This document shows, piece after piece, positions 51,173 to 63,100 of a stretch of 64,000 nt of DNA. Under the pieces are notes generated by a model. The model ran no database searches. It had not been told where the DNA came from and saw only the letters and a list, made by a program, of their open reading frames with translations. Made by a program: the position numbers and the translations under genes. This stretch comes from Amblyomma americanum (Eukaryota > Arthropoda > Arachnida > Ixodida > Ixodidae), in the NCBI RefSeq assembly GCF_052857255.1, contig NW_027526684.1:83064-147063 (forward strand), in the 5' to 3' direction. Positions within the stretch are counted from its first letter, which is position 1; every line of letters starts with the position of its first letter.

Positions 51173-51491
51173 ACTATATTAAAAAAGCTGGGTCAGAGTG
51201 TGTCAGCGATACCTCAGTCATTCTGTAAATACAGAAAAGGCGTTCCTGTCAAAGTTTCTGCGATAAAGATATGATGAGATTGTTTTCCTAAATTTTTTTC
51301 CCTTTTTTGGTTCTTTTACGGTGTGCGCCTGCGCTGGTCTGAGAGTATTTAAGCTGTGTGTGTGACTCTGAATAAACAGTTGTAAGTCAGCGCTGTGTTC
51401 GTCCCTGTTCGTCCTTCTTCTTTTCTGTCTTCTGTCTTCCTTTCCTTGGCTTAAAACGTGCCGTTGCGCTGAAGAACTATGAACTTCAATC
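51158..51491 (+). repeat. Inverted-repeat right arm of insert 2
   Basis: Plus-strand PLE 3' end, mirror of 50595 to about 50930. It carries the TAA stop after VIL as in insert 1 and lacks one T in gattgttttcc near 51288. The 3' extension ending in ctactgaag follows up to 51529. Confidence 0.85.
51371..51376 (+). terminator. Polyadenylation signal AATAAA, plus arm, insert 2
   Basis: Counterpart of the site at 34676-34681, again with the TATA-like tatttaagc 25 bp upstream. Confidence 0.55.
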
Positions 51492-51529
51492 AACAATACC
51501 AACTAGCCCAAGAACTAACTCTACTGAAG

Positions 51530-51540
51530 TACAAGTGTTC
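51530..51540 (+). repeat. Target-site duplication, right copy, insert 2
   Basis: tacaagtgttc, after which the satellite resumes in the same monomer as at 34846. Confidence 0.85.
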
Positions 51541-54500
51541 CTCTGATACGCGTCTAAACTTTTTCTCTTATAACTGCGCGAAAAGCATGTGTTCGTGCTT
51601 AATACAACAAAACAAGCTGTTTTACACCAAACGAGCTAGATCTGAACACATCGGTTTTACAAGTGTCCCTGTGACATGCGTCAAAACTTTTCTCTTGTAA
51701 CTGCGCGAAAAGCACGTATTCTTGCTTAATACAGCGAAACAAGCTGTTTTAGACCGAAACGAGCTAAATCTGAACACATCGGTTTTACAAGTGTCCCTGT
51801 GACACGCGTCAAAACTTTTTCTCTTATACCTGCGCGAAAAGCATGTATTCGTGCTTAATACAGCGAAACAAGCTGTTTTAGACCGAAACGAGCTAAATCT
51901 GAACACATCGGTTTTACTAGTGTCCCTGTGACACGCGTCACAACCTTTTCTCTTGTAACTGCGCAAAAAGCATGTATTCTTGCTTAATACAGCGAAACAA
52001 GCTGTTTTAGACCGAAACGAGTTAAATCACAACACATCGGTTTTACAAGTGTTCCTCTGATACGCGTCAAAACTTTTCTCTTATAACTGCGCGAAAAGCA
52101 TGTATTCGTGCTTAATAAAACGAAACAAGCTGTTTTAGACCGAAACGAGCTGTATCTGAACGCATCGGTTTTACAAGTATCCACGTGATACTCTTCAAAA
52201 CTTTTTCTCTTATAACTGCGCGAAAAGCATGTATTCGTGCTTAATACAACGAATCAAGCTGTTTTAGACCGAAACGAGCTAAATCTGAACACGTCGGTTT
52301 TACACGTGTCCCTGTGACACGCGTCAAAACTTTTTCTCTTATAACTGCGCGAAAAGCACGTATTCTTGCTTAATACAGCGAAACAAGCTGTTTTAGACCG
52401 AAACGAGCTAAATCACAACACATCGGTTTTACAAGTGTTCCTCTGATACGCGTCAAAACTTTTTTCTCTTATAACTGCGCGAAAAGCATGTATTCGTGCT
52501 TAGTCTAACGAAACAAGCTGTTTTAGACCGAAACGGGGTAAATCTGAACACATCGGTTTTACAAGTGTCCCTGTTACACGCGTCAAAACTTTTTCTCTTA
52601 TAACTGCGCCAAAAGCATGTATTCTTGCTTAATACAGCGAAACAAGCTGTTTTAGACCGAAACGAGCTAAATCACAACACATCGGTTTTACAAGTGTTCC
52701 TCTGATACGCGTCAAAACTTTTTCTCTTATAACTGCGCGAAAAGCATGTATTCTTGCTTAATACAACGAAACAAGCTGTTTTAGACCGAAACGAGCTAAA
52801 TCACAACACATCGGTTTTAGAAGTGTCCCTGTGACACGCGTCAAAACTTTTTCTCTTATAACTGCGCGAAAAGCATGTATTCTTGCTTATTACAGCGAAA
52901 CAAGCTGTTTTAGACCGAAACGAGCTAAATCGCAACACATCGGTTTTACAAGTGTTCCTCTGATACGCGTCAAAACTTTTTTCTCTTATAACTGCGCGAA
53001 AAGCATGTATTCGTGCTTAGTTCAACGAAACAAGCTGTTTTAGACCGAAACGAGGTAAATCTGAACACATCGGTTTTACAAGTGTCCCTGTGACACGCGT
53101 CAAAACGTTTTCTCTTATAACTGTGCGAAAAGCATGTATTCTTGCTTAATACAGCGAAACAAGCTGTTTTAGACCGAAACGAGCTAAATCACAACACATC
53201 GGTTTTACAACTGTTCCTCTGATACGCGTAAAAACTTTTTCTTTTATAACTGCGCGAAAAGCATGTATTCTTGCTTAATACAACGAAACAAGCTGCTTTA
53301 GACCGAAACGAGCTAAATCACAACACATCGGTTTTACAAGTGTTCCTCTGATACGCGTCTAAACCTTTTCTCTTATAACTGCGCGAAAAGCATGTGTTCG
53401 TGCTTAATACAACAAAACAAGCTGTTTTACACCAAAACGAGCTAGATCTAAACACATCGGTTTTACAAGTGTCCCTGTGACACGCGTCAAAACTTTTTCT
53501 CTTGTAACTGCGCGAAAAGCACGTATTCTTGCTTAATACAACGAAACAAGCTGTTTTAGACCGAAACGAGCTAAATCTGAACACATCGGTTTTACTAGTG
53601 TCCCTGTGACACGCGTCACAACCTTTTCTCTTATAACTGCGCGAAAAGCATGTATTCTTGCCTAATACAGCGAAACAAGCTGTTTTAGACCGAAACGAGT
53701 TAAATCACAACACATCGGTTTTACAAGTGTTCCTCTGATACGCTTCAAAACTTTTTTCTCTTATAACTGCGCGAAAAGCATGTATTCGTGCTTAATACAA
53801 CGAAACAAGTTGTTTTAGACCGAAACGAGCTAAATCTGAACACATCGGTTTTTACAAGTGTCCCTGTGACACGCGTCAAAACTTTTTCTCTTATACCTGC
53901 GCGAAAAGCATGTATTCGTGCTTAATACAGCGAAACAAGCTGTTTTAGACCGAAACGAGCTAAATCTGAACACATCGGTTTTACTAGTGTCCCTGTGACA
54001 CGCGTCACAACCTTTTCTCTTGTAACTGCGCAAAAAGCATGTATTCTTGCTTAATACAGCGAAACAAGCTGTTTTAGACCGAAACGAGCTAAATCACAAC
54101 ACATCGGTTCTACAAGTGTTCCTCTGATACGCGTCAAAACTTTTCTCTTATAGCTGCGCGAAAAGCATGTATTCTTGCTTAATACAAGGAAACAAGCTGT
54201 TTTAGACCGAAACGAGCTAAATCACAACACATCGGTTTTAGAAGTGTCCCTGTGACACGCGTCAAAACTTTTTCTCTTATAACTGCGCGAAAAGCATGTA
54301 TTCTTGCTTAATACAGCGAAACAAGCTGTTTTAGACCGAAACGAGCTAAATCGCAACACATCGGTTTTACAAGTGTTCCTCTGATACGCGTCAAAACGTT
54401 TTTCTCTTATAACTGCGCGAAAAGCATGTATTCGTGCTTAGTTCAACGAAACAAGCTGTTTTAGACCGAAACGAGGTAAATCTGAACACATCGGTTTTAC

Positions 54501-55044
54501 AAGTGTCCCTGTGACACGCGTCAAAACTTTTTCTCTTATAACTGTGCGAAAAGCATGTATTCTTGCTTAATACAGCGAAACAAGCTGTTTTAGACCGAAA
54601 CGAGCTAAATCTGAACACATCGGTTTTACTAGTGTCCCTGTGACACGCGTCACAACCTTTTCTCTTGTAACTGCGCAAAAAGCATGTATTCTTGCTTAAT
54701 ACAGCGAAACAAGCTGTTTTAGACCGAAACGAGTTAAATCACAACACATCGGTTTTACAAGTGTTCCTCTGATACGCGTCAAAACTTTTCTCTTATAACT
54801 GCGCGAAAAGCATGTATTCGTGCTTAATAAAACGAAACAAGCTGTTTTAGACCGAAACGAGCTGTATCTGAAAGCATCGGTTTTACAAGTATCCACGTGA
54901 TACTCTTCAAAACTTTTTCTCTTATAACTGCGCGAAAAGCATGTATTCGTGCTTAATACAACGAATCAAGCTGTTTTAGACCGAAACGAGCTAAATCTGA
55001 ACACGTCGGTTTTACACGTGTCCCTGTGACACGCGTCAAAACTT

Positions 55045-56600
55045 TTTCTTCTATAACTACGCGAAAAGCATGTATTCTTGCTTAATACAACGAAACAAGC
55101 TGCTTTAGACCGAAACGAGCTAAATCACAACACATCGGTTCTACAAGTGTTCCTCTGATACGCGTCTAAACTTTTTCTCTTATAACTGCGCGAAAAGCAT
55201 GTGTTCGTGCTTAATACAACGAAACAAGCTGTTTTACACCAAAACGAGCTAGATCTAAACACATCGGTTTTACAAGTGTCCCTGTGACACGCGTCAAAAC
55301 TTTTTCGCTTGTAACTGCGCGAAAAGCACGTATTCTTGCTTAATACAACGAAACAAGCTGTTTTAGACCGACACGAGCTAAATCTGAACACATCGGTTTT
55401 ACTAGTGTCCCTGTGACACGCGTCACAACCTTTTCTCTTATAACTGCGCGAAAAGCATGTATTCTTGCTTAATACAGCGCAACAAGCTGTTTTAGACCGA
55501 AACGAGTTAAATCACAACACATCGGTTTTACAAGTGTTCCTCTGATACGCGTCAAAACTTTTCTCTTAGAACTGCGCGAAAAGCATGTATTCGTGCTTAA
55601 TACAACGAAACAAGTTGTTTTAGACCGAAACGAGCTAAATCTGAACACATCGGTTTTACAAGTGTTCCTCTGTTACGCGTGAAAACTTTTTTCTCTTATA
55701 ACTGCGCGAAAAGCATGTATTCGTGCTTAATACAACGAAACAAGTTGTTTTAGACCGAAACGAGCTAAATCTGAACACATCGGTTTTACAAGTGTCCCTG
55801 TGACACGCGTCAAAACTTTTTCGCTTGTAACTGCGCGAAAAGCACGTATTCTTGCTTAATACAACGAAACAAGCTGTTTTAGACCGAAACGAGTTAAATC
55901 TGAACACATCGGTTTTACTAGTGTTCCTCTGATACGCGTCAAAACTTTTTTCTCTTATAACTGCGCGAAAAGCATGTATTCGTGCTTAGTCTAACGAAAC
56001 AAGCTGTTTTAGACCGAAACGGGGTAAATCTGAACACATCGGTTTTACAAGTGTCCCTGTGACACGCGTCAAAACTTTTTCTCTTATAACTGTGCGAAAA
56101 GCATGTGTTCTTGCTTAATACAGCGAAACAAGCTGTTTTAGACCGAAACGAGCTAAATCACAACACATCGGTTTTACAAGTGTTCCTCTGATACGCGTCA
56201 AAACTTTTTCTTTTATAACTGCGCGAAAAGCATGTATTCTTGCTTAATACAACGAAACAAGCTGCTTTAGACCGAAACGAGCTAAATCACAACACATCGG
56301 TTTTACAAGTGTTCATCTGATACGCGTTTAAACTTTTTCTCTTATAACTGCGCGAAAAGCATGTGTTCGTGCTTAATACAACGAAACAAGCTGTTTTACA
56401 CCAAATCGAGCTAGATCTAAACACATCGGTTTTACAAGTGTCCCTGTGACACGCGTCAAAACTTTTTCGCTTGTAACTGCGCGAAAAGCACGTATTCTTG
56501 CTTAATACAACGAAACAAGCTGTTTTAGACCGAAACGAGCTAAATCTGAACACATCAGTTTTACTAGTGTCCCTGTGACACGCGTCACAACCTTTTCTCT
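55045..56600. repeat. Diverged 9-monomer-spaced duplication (1,162 bp)
   Basis: The block around 55125-55391 recurs at 56287-56553, offset 1,162 bp (nine monomers plus one). Shared markers are gctgctttagaccg, cgaaacaagctgttttacacc, gatctaaacac and the rare ctttttcgcttgtaac (55303 and 56464; a third occurrence is near 55820). Private changes such as gaccgacacgag near 55370 and accaaatcgag near 56401 show it is older than the blocks between 15 and 53 kb. Confidence 0.65.
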
Positions 56601-59600
56601 TATAACTGCGCGAAAAGCATGTATTCTTGCTTAATACAGCGAAACAAGCTGTTTTAGACCGAAACGAGTTAAATCACAACACATCGGTTTTACAAGTGTT
56701 CCTCTGATACGCGTCAAAATTTTTTTCTCTTTTAACTGCGCGAAAAGCATGTATTCGTGCTTAATACAACGAAACAAGTTGTTTTAGACCGAAACGAGCT
56801 AAATCTGAACACATCGGTTTTACAAGTGTCCCTGTGACACGCGTCAAAACTTTTTCTCTTATACCTGCGCGAAAAGCATGTATTCGTGCTTAATACAGCG
56901 AAACAAGCTTTTTTAGACCAGAAACGAGCTAAATCTGAACACATCGGTTTTACAAGTGTCCCTGTGACACGCGTCACAACCTTTTCTCTTGTAACTGCGC
57001 AAAAAGCATGTATTCTTGCTTAATACAGCGAAACAAGCTGTTTTAGATCGAAACGAGCTGTATCTGAACGCATCGGTTTTACAAGTATCCACGTGATACT
57101 CTTCAAAACTTTTTCTCTTATAACTGCGCGAAAAGCATGTATTCGTGCTTAATACAACGAATCAAGCTGTTTTAGACCGAAACGAGCTAAATCTGAACAC
57201 GTCGGTTTTACACGTGTCCCTGTGACACGCGTCAAAACTTTTTCTCTTATAACTGCGCGAAAAGCACGTATTCTTGCTTAATACAGCGAAACAAGCTGTT
57301 TTAGACCGAAACGGGGTAAATCTGAACACATCGGTTTTACAAGTGTCCCTGTGACACGCGTCAAAACTTTTTCTCTTATAACTGTGCGAAAAGCATGTAT
57401 TCTTGCTTAATACAGCGAAACAAGCTGTTTTAGACCGAAACGAGCTAAATCACAACACATCGGTTTTACAAGTGTTCCTCTGATACGCGTCAAAACTTTT
57501 TCTATTATAACTGCGCGAAAAGCATGTATTCGTGCTTAGTCTAACGAAACAAGCTGTTTTAGACCGAAACGGGGTAAATCTGAACACATCGGTTTTACAA
57601 GTGTCCCTGTGACACGCGTCAAAACTTTTTCTCTTATAACTGCGCGAAAAGCATGTATTCTTGCTTAATACAGCGAAACAAGCTGTTTTAGACCGAAACG
57701 AGCTAAATCACAACACAATCGGTTTTACAAGTGTTCCTCTGAGACGCGTCAAAACTTTTTCTATTATAACTGCGCGAAAAGCATGTATTCTTGCTTAATA
57801 CAACGAAACAAGCTGTTTTAGACCGAAACGAGCTAAATCACAACACACCGGTTTTAGAAGTGTCCCTGTGACACGCGTCAAAACTTTTTTTCTTATAACT
57901 GCGCGAAAAGCATGTATTCTTGCTTAATACAGCGAAACAAGCTGTTTTAGACCGAAACGAGCTAAATCGCAACACATCGGTTTTACAAGTGTTCCTCTGA
58001 TACGCGTCAAAACTTTTTTCTCTTATAACTGCGCGAAAAGCATGTATTCGTGCTTAGTTCAACGAAACAAGCTGTTTTAGACCGAAACGAGCTAGATCTA
58101 AACACATCGGTTTTACAAGTGTCCCTGTGACAACGCGTCAAAACTTTTTCTCTTGTAACTGCGCGAAAAGCATGTATTCTTGCTTAATACAGCGAAACAA
58201 GTTGTTTTAGACCGAAACGAGTTAAATCACAACACATCGGTTTTACAAGTGTTCCTCTGATACGCGTCAAAACTTTTTTCTCTTATAACTGCGCGAAAAG
58301 CATGTATTCGTGCTTAATACAACGAAACAAGTTGTTTTAGACCGAAACGAGCTAAATCTGAACACATCGGTTTTACAAGTGTCCCGTGACACGCGTCAAA
58401 ACTTTTTCTCTTATAACTGCGCAAAAAGCATGTATTCTTGCTTAATACAGCGAAACAAGCTGTTTTAGACCGAAACAAGCTAAATCACAACACATCGGTT
58501 TTACAAGTGTTCCTCTGATACGCGTCAAAACTTTTTCTCTTATAACTGCGCGAAAAGCATGTATTCTTGCTTAATACAACGAAACAAGCTGTTTTAGACC
58601 GAAACGAGCTAAATCACAACACATCGGTTTTAGAAGTGTCCCTGTGACACGCGTCAAAACTTATTCTCTTATAACTGGGCGAAAAGCATGTATTCTTGCT
58701 TAATACAACGAAACAAGCTGTTTTAGACCGAAACGAGCTAAATCGCAACACATCGGTTTTACAAGTGTTCCTCTGATACGCGTCAAAACTTTTTTCTCTT
58801 ATAACTGCGCGAAGAGCATGTATTCGTGCTTAGTTCAACGAAACAAGCTGTTTTAGACCGAAACGAGGTAAATCTGAACACATCGGTTTTACAAGTGTCC
58901 CTGTGACACGCGTCAAAACTTTTTCTCTTATAACTGCGCGAAAAGCATGTATTCTTGCTTAATACAGCGAAACAAGCTGTTTTAGACCGAAACGAGCTAA
59001 ATCACAACACATCGGTTTTACAAGTGTTCCTCTCATACGCGTCAAAACCTTTCTCTTATAACGGCGCGAAAAGCATGTATTCGTGCTTAATAAAACGAAA
59101 CAAGCTGTTTTAGACCGAAACGAGCTAAATCGCAACACATCGGTTTTACAAGTGTTCCTCTGATACGCGTCAAAACATTATTCTCTTATAACTGCGCGAA
59201 AAGCATGTATTCGTGCTTAGTTCAACGAAACAAGCTGTTTTAGACCGAAACGAGGTAAATCTGAACACATCGGTTTTACAAGTGTCCCTGTGACACGCGT
59301 CAAAACTTTTTCTCTTATAACTGCGCGAAAAGCATGTATTCTTGCTTAATACAGCGAAACAAGCTGTTTTAGACCGAAACGAGCTAAATCACAACACATC
59401 GGTTTTACAAGTGTTCCTCTGATACGCGTCAAAACTTTTTTCTCTTATAACTGCGCGAAAAGCATGTATTCGTGCTTAGTCTAACGAAACAAGCTGTTTT
59501 AGACCGAAACGGGGTAAATCTGAACACATCGGTTTTACAAGTGTCTCTGTGACACTCCTTTAAAACTTTTTCTCTTATAACTGCGCGAAAAGCATGTATT

Positions 59601-60189
59601 CCTGCTTAATACAGCGAAACAAGCTGTTTTAGACCGAAACGAGCTAAATCACAACACATCGGCTTTACAAGTGTTCCTCTGATACGCGTCAAATCTTTTT
59701 CGCTTAAAACTGCGCGAAAAGCATGTATTCTTGCTTAATACAACGAAACAAGCTGTTTTAGACCGAAACGAACCAAATCACAACACATAGGTATTACAAG
59801 TGTCAAAACTTTTTCTCTAATAACTGCGCGAAAAGCATGTATTCTTGCTTAATACAGCGAAACAAGCTGTTTTAGACCGAAACGAGCTAAATCACAACAC
59901 ATCGGTTTTACAAGTGTTCCTCTAATACGCGTCAAAACTTTTTCTCTTATAACTGCGCGAAAAGCATGTATTCTTGCTTAATACAACGAAACAAGCTGTT
60001 TTAGACCGAAACGAGCTAAATCACAACACATCGGTTTTACAAGTGTTCCTCTGATACGCGTCTAGACTTTTTCTCTTATAACTGCGCGAAAAGCATGCAT
60101 TCTTGCCTAATACAACGAAACAAGCTGTTTTACACCAAAAGGAGCTAGATCTGAACACATCGGTTTTACAAGTGTCCCTGTGACACGCG

Positions 60190-63100
60190 TCAAAACTTTT
60201 TCTCTTATAACTACGCGAAAAGCACCTATTCTTGCTTAATACAGCGAAACAAGCTGTTTTAGACCAAAACGAGCTAAATCACAACACATCGGTTTTACAA
60301 GTGTTCCTCTGATACGCGTCAAAACTTTTTTCTCTTATAACTGCGCGAAAAGCATGTATTCTTGCTTAATACAGCGAAACAAGCTGTATTAGACCGAAAC
60401 AAGCTAAATCACAACACATCGGTTTTACAAGTGTTCCTCTGATACGCGTCAAAACTTTTTCTCTTATAACTGCGCGAAAAGCATGTATTCTTGCTTAATA
60501 CAACGAAACAAGCTGTTTTAGACCGAAACGAGCTAAATCACAACACATCGGTTTTAAAAGTGGCTCTGTGACACGCGTCAAAACTTTTTCTCTTATAACT
60601 GGGCGAAAAGCATGTATTCTTGCTTAATACAGCGAAACAAGCTGTTTTAGACCGAAACGAGTTAAATCGCAACCCATCGGTTTTACAAGTGTTCCTCTGA
60701 TACGCGTCAAAACTTTTTTCTCTTATAAATGCGCGAAAAGCATGTATTCGTGCTTAGTTCAACGAAACAAGCTGTTTTAGACCGAAACGAGGTAAATCTG
60801 AACACATCGGTTTTACAAGTGTCCCTGTGACACGCGTCAAAACTTTTTCTCTTATAACTGCGCGAAAAGCATGTATTCTTGCTTAATACAGCGAAACAAG
60901 CTGTTTTAGACCGAAACGAGCTAAATCACAACACATCGGTTTTACAAGTGTTCCTCTGATACGCGTCAAAACTTTTCTCTTATAACGGCGCGAAAAGCAT
61001 GTATTCGTGCTTAATAAAACGAAACAAGCTGTTTTAGACCGAAACGAGCTGTATCTGAACGCATCGGTTTTAACAAGTATCCACGTGATACTCTTCAAAA
61101 CTTTTTCTCTTATAACTGCGCGAAAAGCATGTATTCGTGCTTAATACAGCGAAACAAGCTGTTTTAGACCGAAACGAGCTAAATCTGAACACATCGGTTT
61201 TACTAGTGTCCCTGTGACACGCGTCACAACCTTTTCTCTTATAACTGCGCGAAAAGCATGTATTCTTGCTTAATACAGCGAAACAAGCTGTTTTAGACCG
61301 AAACGAGTTAAATCACAACACATCGGTTTTACAAGTGTTCCTCTGATACGCGTCAAAACTTTTCTCTTATAACTCCGCGAAAAGCATGTATTCGTGCTTA
61401 ATAAAACGAAACAAGCTGTTTTAGACCGAAACGAGCTGTATCTGAACGCATCGGTTTTACAAGTATCCACGTGATACTCTTCAAAACTTTTTCTCTTATA
61501 ACTGCGCGAAAAGCATGTATTCGTGCTTAATACAACGAATCAAGCTGTTTTAGACCGAAACGAGCTAAATCTGAACACGTCTGTTTTACACGTGTCCCTG
61601 TGACACGCGTCAAAACTTTTTCTCTTATAACTGCGCGAAAAGCATGTATTCGTGCTTAGTCTAACGAAACAAGCTGTTTTAGACCGAAACGGGGTAAATC
61701 TGAACACATCGGTTTTACAAGTGTCCCTGTGACACGCGTCAAAACTTTTTCTCTTATAACTGCGCGAAAAGCATGTATTCTTGCTTAATACAGCGAAACA
61801 AGCTGTTTTAGACCGAAACGAGCTAAATCACAACACATCGGTTTTACAAGTGTTCCTCTGATACGCGTCAAAACTTTTCTCTTATAACGGCGCGAAAAGC
61901 ATGTATTCGTGCTTAATAAAACGAAACAAGCTGTTTTAGACCGAAACGAGCTGTATCTGAACGCATCGGTTTTACAAGTATCCACGTGATACTCTTCAAA
62001 ACTTTTTCTCTTATAACTGCGCGAAAAGCATGTATTCGTGCTTAATACAGCGAAACAAGCTGTTTTAGACCGAAACGAGCTAAATCTGAACACATCGGTT
62101 TTACTAGTGTCCCTGTGACACGCGTCACAACCTTTTCTCTTATAACTGCGCGAAAAGCATGTATTCTTGCTTAATACAGCGAAACAAGCTGTTTTAGACC
62201 GAAACGAGTTAAATCACAACACATCGGTTTTACAAGTGTTCCTCTGATACGCGTCAAAACTTTTCTCTTATAACTCCGCGAAAAGCATGTATTCGTGCTT
62301 AATAAAACGAAACAAGCTGTTTTAGACCGAAAACGAGCTGTATCTGAACGCATCGGTTTTACAAGTATCCACGTGATACTCTTCAAAACTTTTTCTCTTA
62401 TAACTGCGCGAAAAGCATGTATTCGTGCTTAATACAAACGAATCAAGCTGTTTTAGACCGAAACGAGCTAAATCTGAACACGTCGGTTTTACACGTGTCC
62501 CTGTGACACGCGTCAAAACTTTTTCTCTTATAACTGCGCGAAAAGCATGTATTCGTGCTTAGTCTAACGAAACAAGCTGTTTTAGACCGAAACGGGGTAA
62601 ATCTGAACACATCGGTTTTACAAGTGTCCCTGTGACACGCGTCAAAACTTTTTCTCTTATAACTACGCGAAAAGCACGTATTCTTGCTTAATACAGCGAA
62701 ACAAGCTGTTTTCGACCAAAACGAGCTAAATCACAACACATCGGTTTTACAAGTGTTCCTCTGATACGCGTCAAAACTTTTTTCTCTTATAACTGCGCGA
62801 AAAGCATGTATTCTTGCTTAATACAGCGAAACAAGCTGTATTAGACCGAAACAAGCTAAATCACAACACATCGGTTTTACACGTGTTCCTGTGACACGCG
62901 TCAAAACTTTTTCTCTTATAACTGCGCGAAAAGCATGTATTCGTGCTTAGTCTAACGAAACAAGCTGTTTTAGACCGAAACGGGGTAAATCTGAACACAT
63001 CGGTTTTACAAGTGTCCCTGTGACACGCGTCAAAACTTTTTCTCTTATAACTACGCGAAAAGCACGTATTCTTGCTTAATACAGCGAAACAAGCTGTTTT

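Larger units (their letters stand above)
50595..51529 (-). mobile_element. Penelope-like retroelement insert 2 (duplicate of insert 1)
   Basis: This 935-bp insert has the same head-to-head structure, the same junctions, the same target-site duplication and the same surrounding monomer order as insert 1. It is therefore a copy made by segmental duplication, not a second insertion. Compared with insert 1 it has an extra C near 50965 and another near 51061 in the endonuclease region, and one T fewer near 51288 in the right arm. No substitution was noticed by eye. The minus arm is 50595 to about 51157 and the plus arm starts near 51158. Confidence 0.85.
28290..53204. repeat. ~8.2-kb segmental duplication carrying the retroelement insert (offset ~16.69 kb)
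   Basis: 28.29-36.51 kb and 44.98-53.20 kb share the same monomer order, including the PLE insert, at offsets growing from 16,692 to 16,696 bp through small indels. Marker pairs are 28433/45125, 28965/45657, 29309/46001, 30643/47335, 31501/48193, 33266/49959, the insert itself at 33901/50595, 34980/51674 and 36138/52831. The left limit is where 28287 reads acaacgaaac against acagcgaaac at 44979. The right limit is where acaagtgtt at ~36515 faces acaactgtt at ~53209. The coordinates enclose both copies. Confidence 0.9.

Noticed and set aside
50595..51529. A second independent retroelement insertion
   Set aside because: Identical junctions, target-site duplication and several kilobases of identical monomer order on both sides show it was duplicated with its surroundings.
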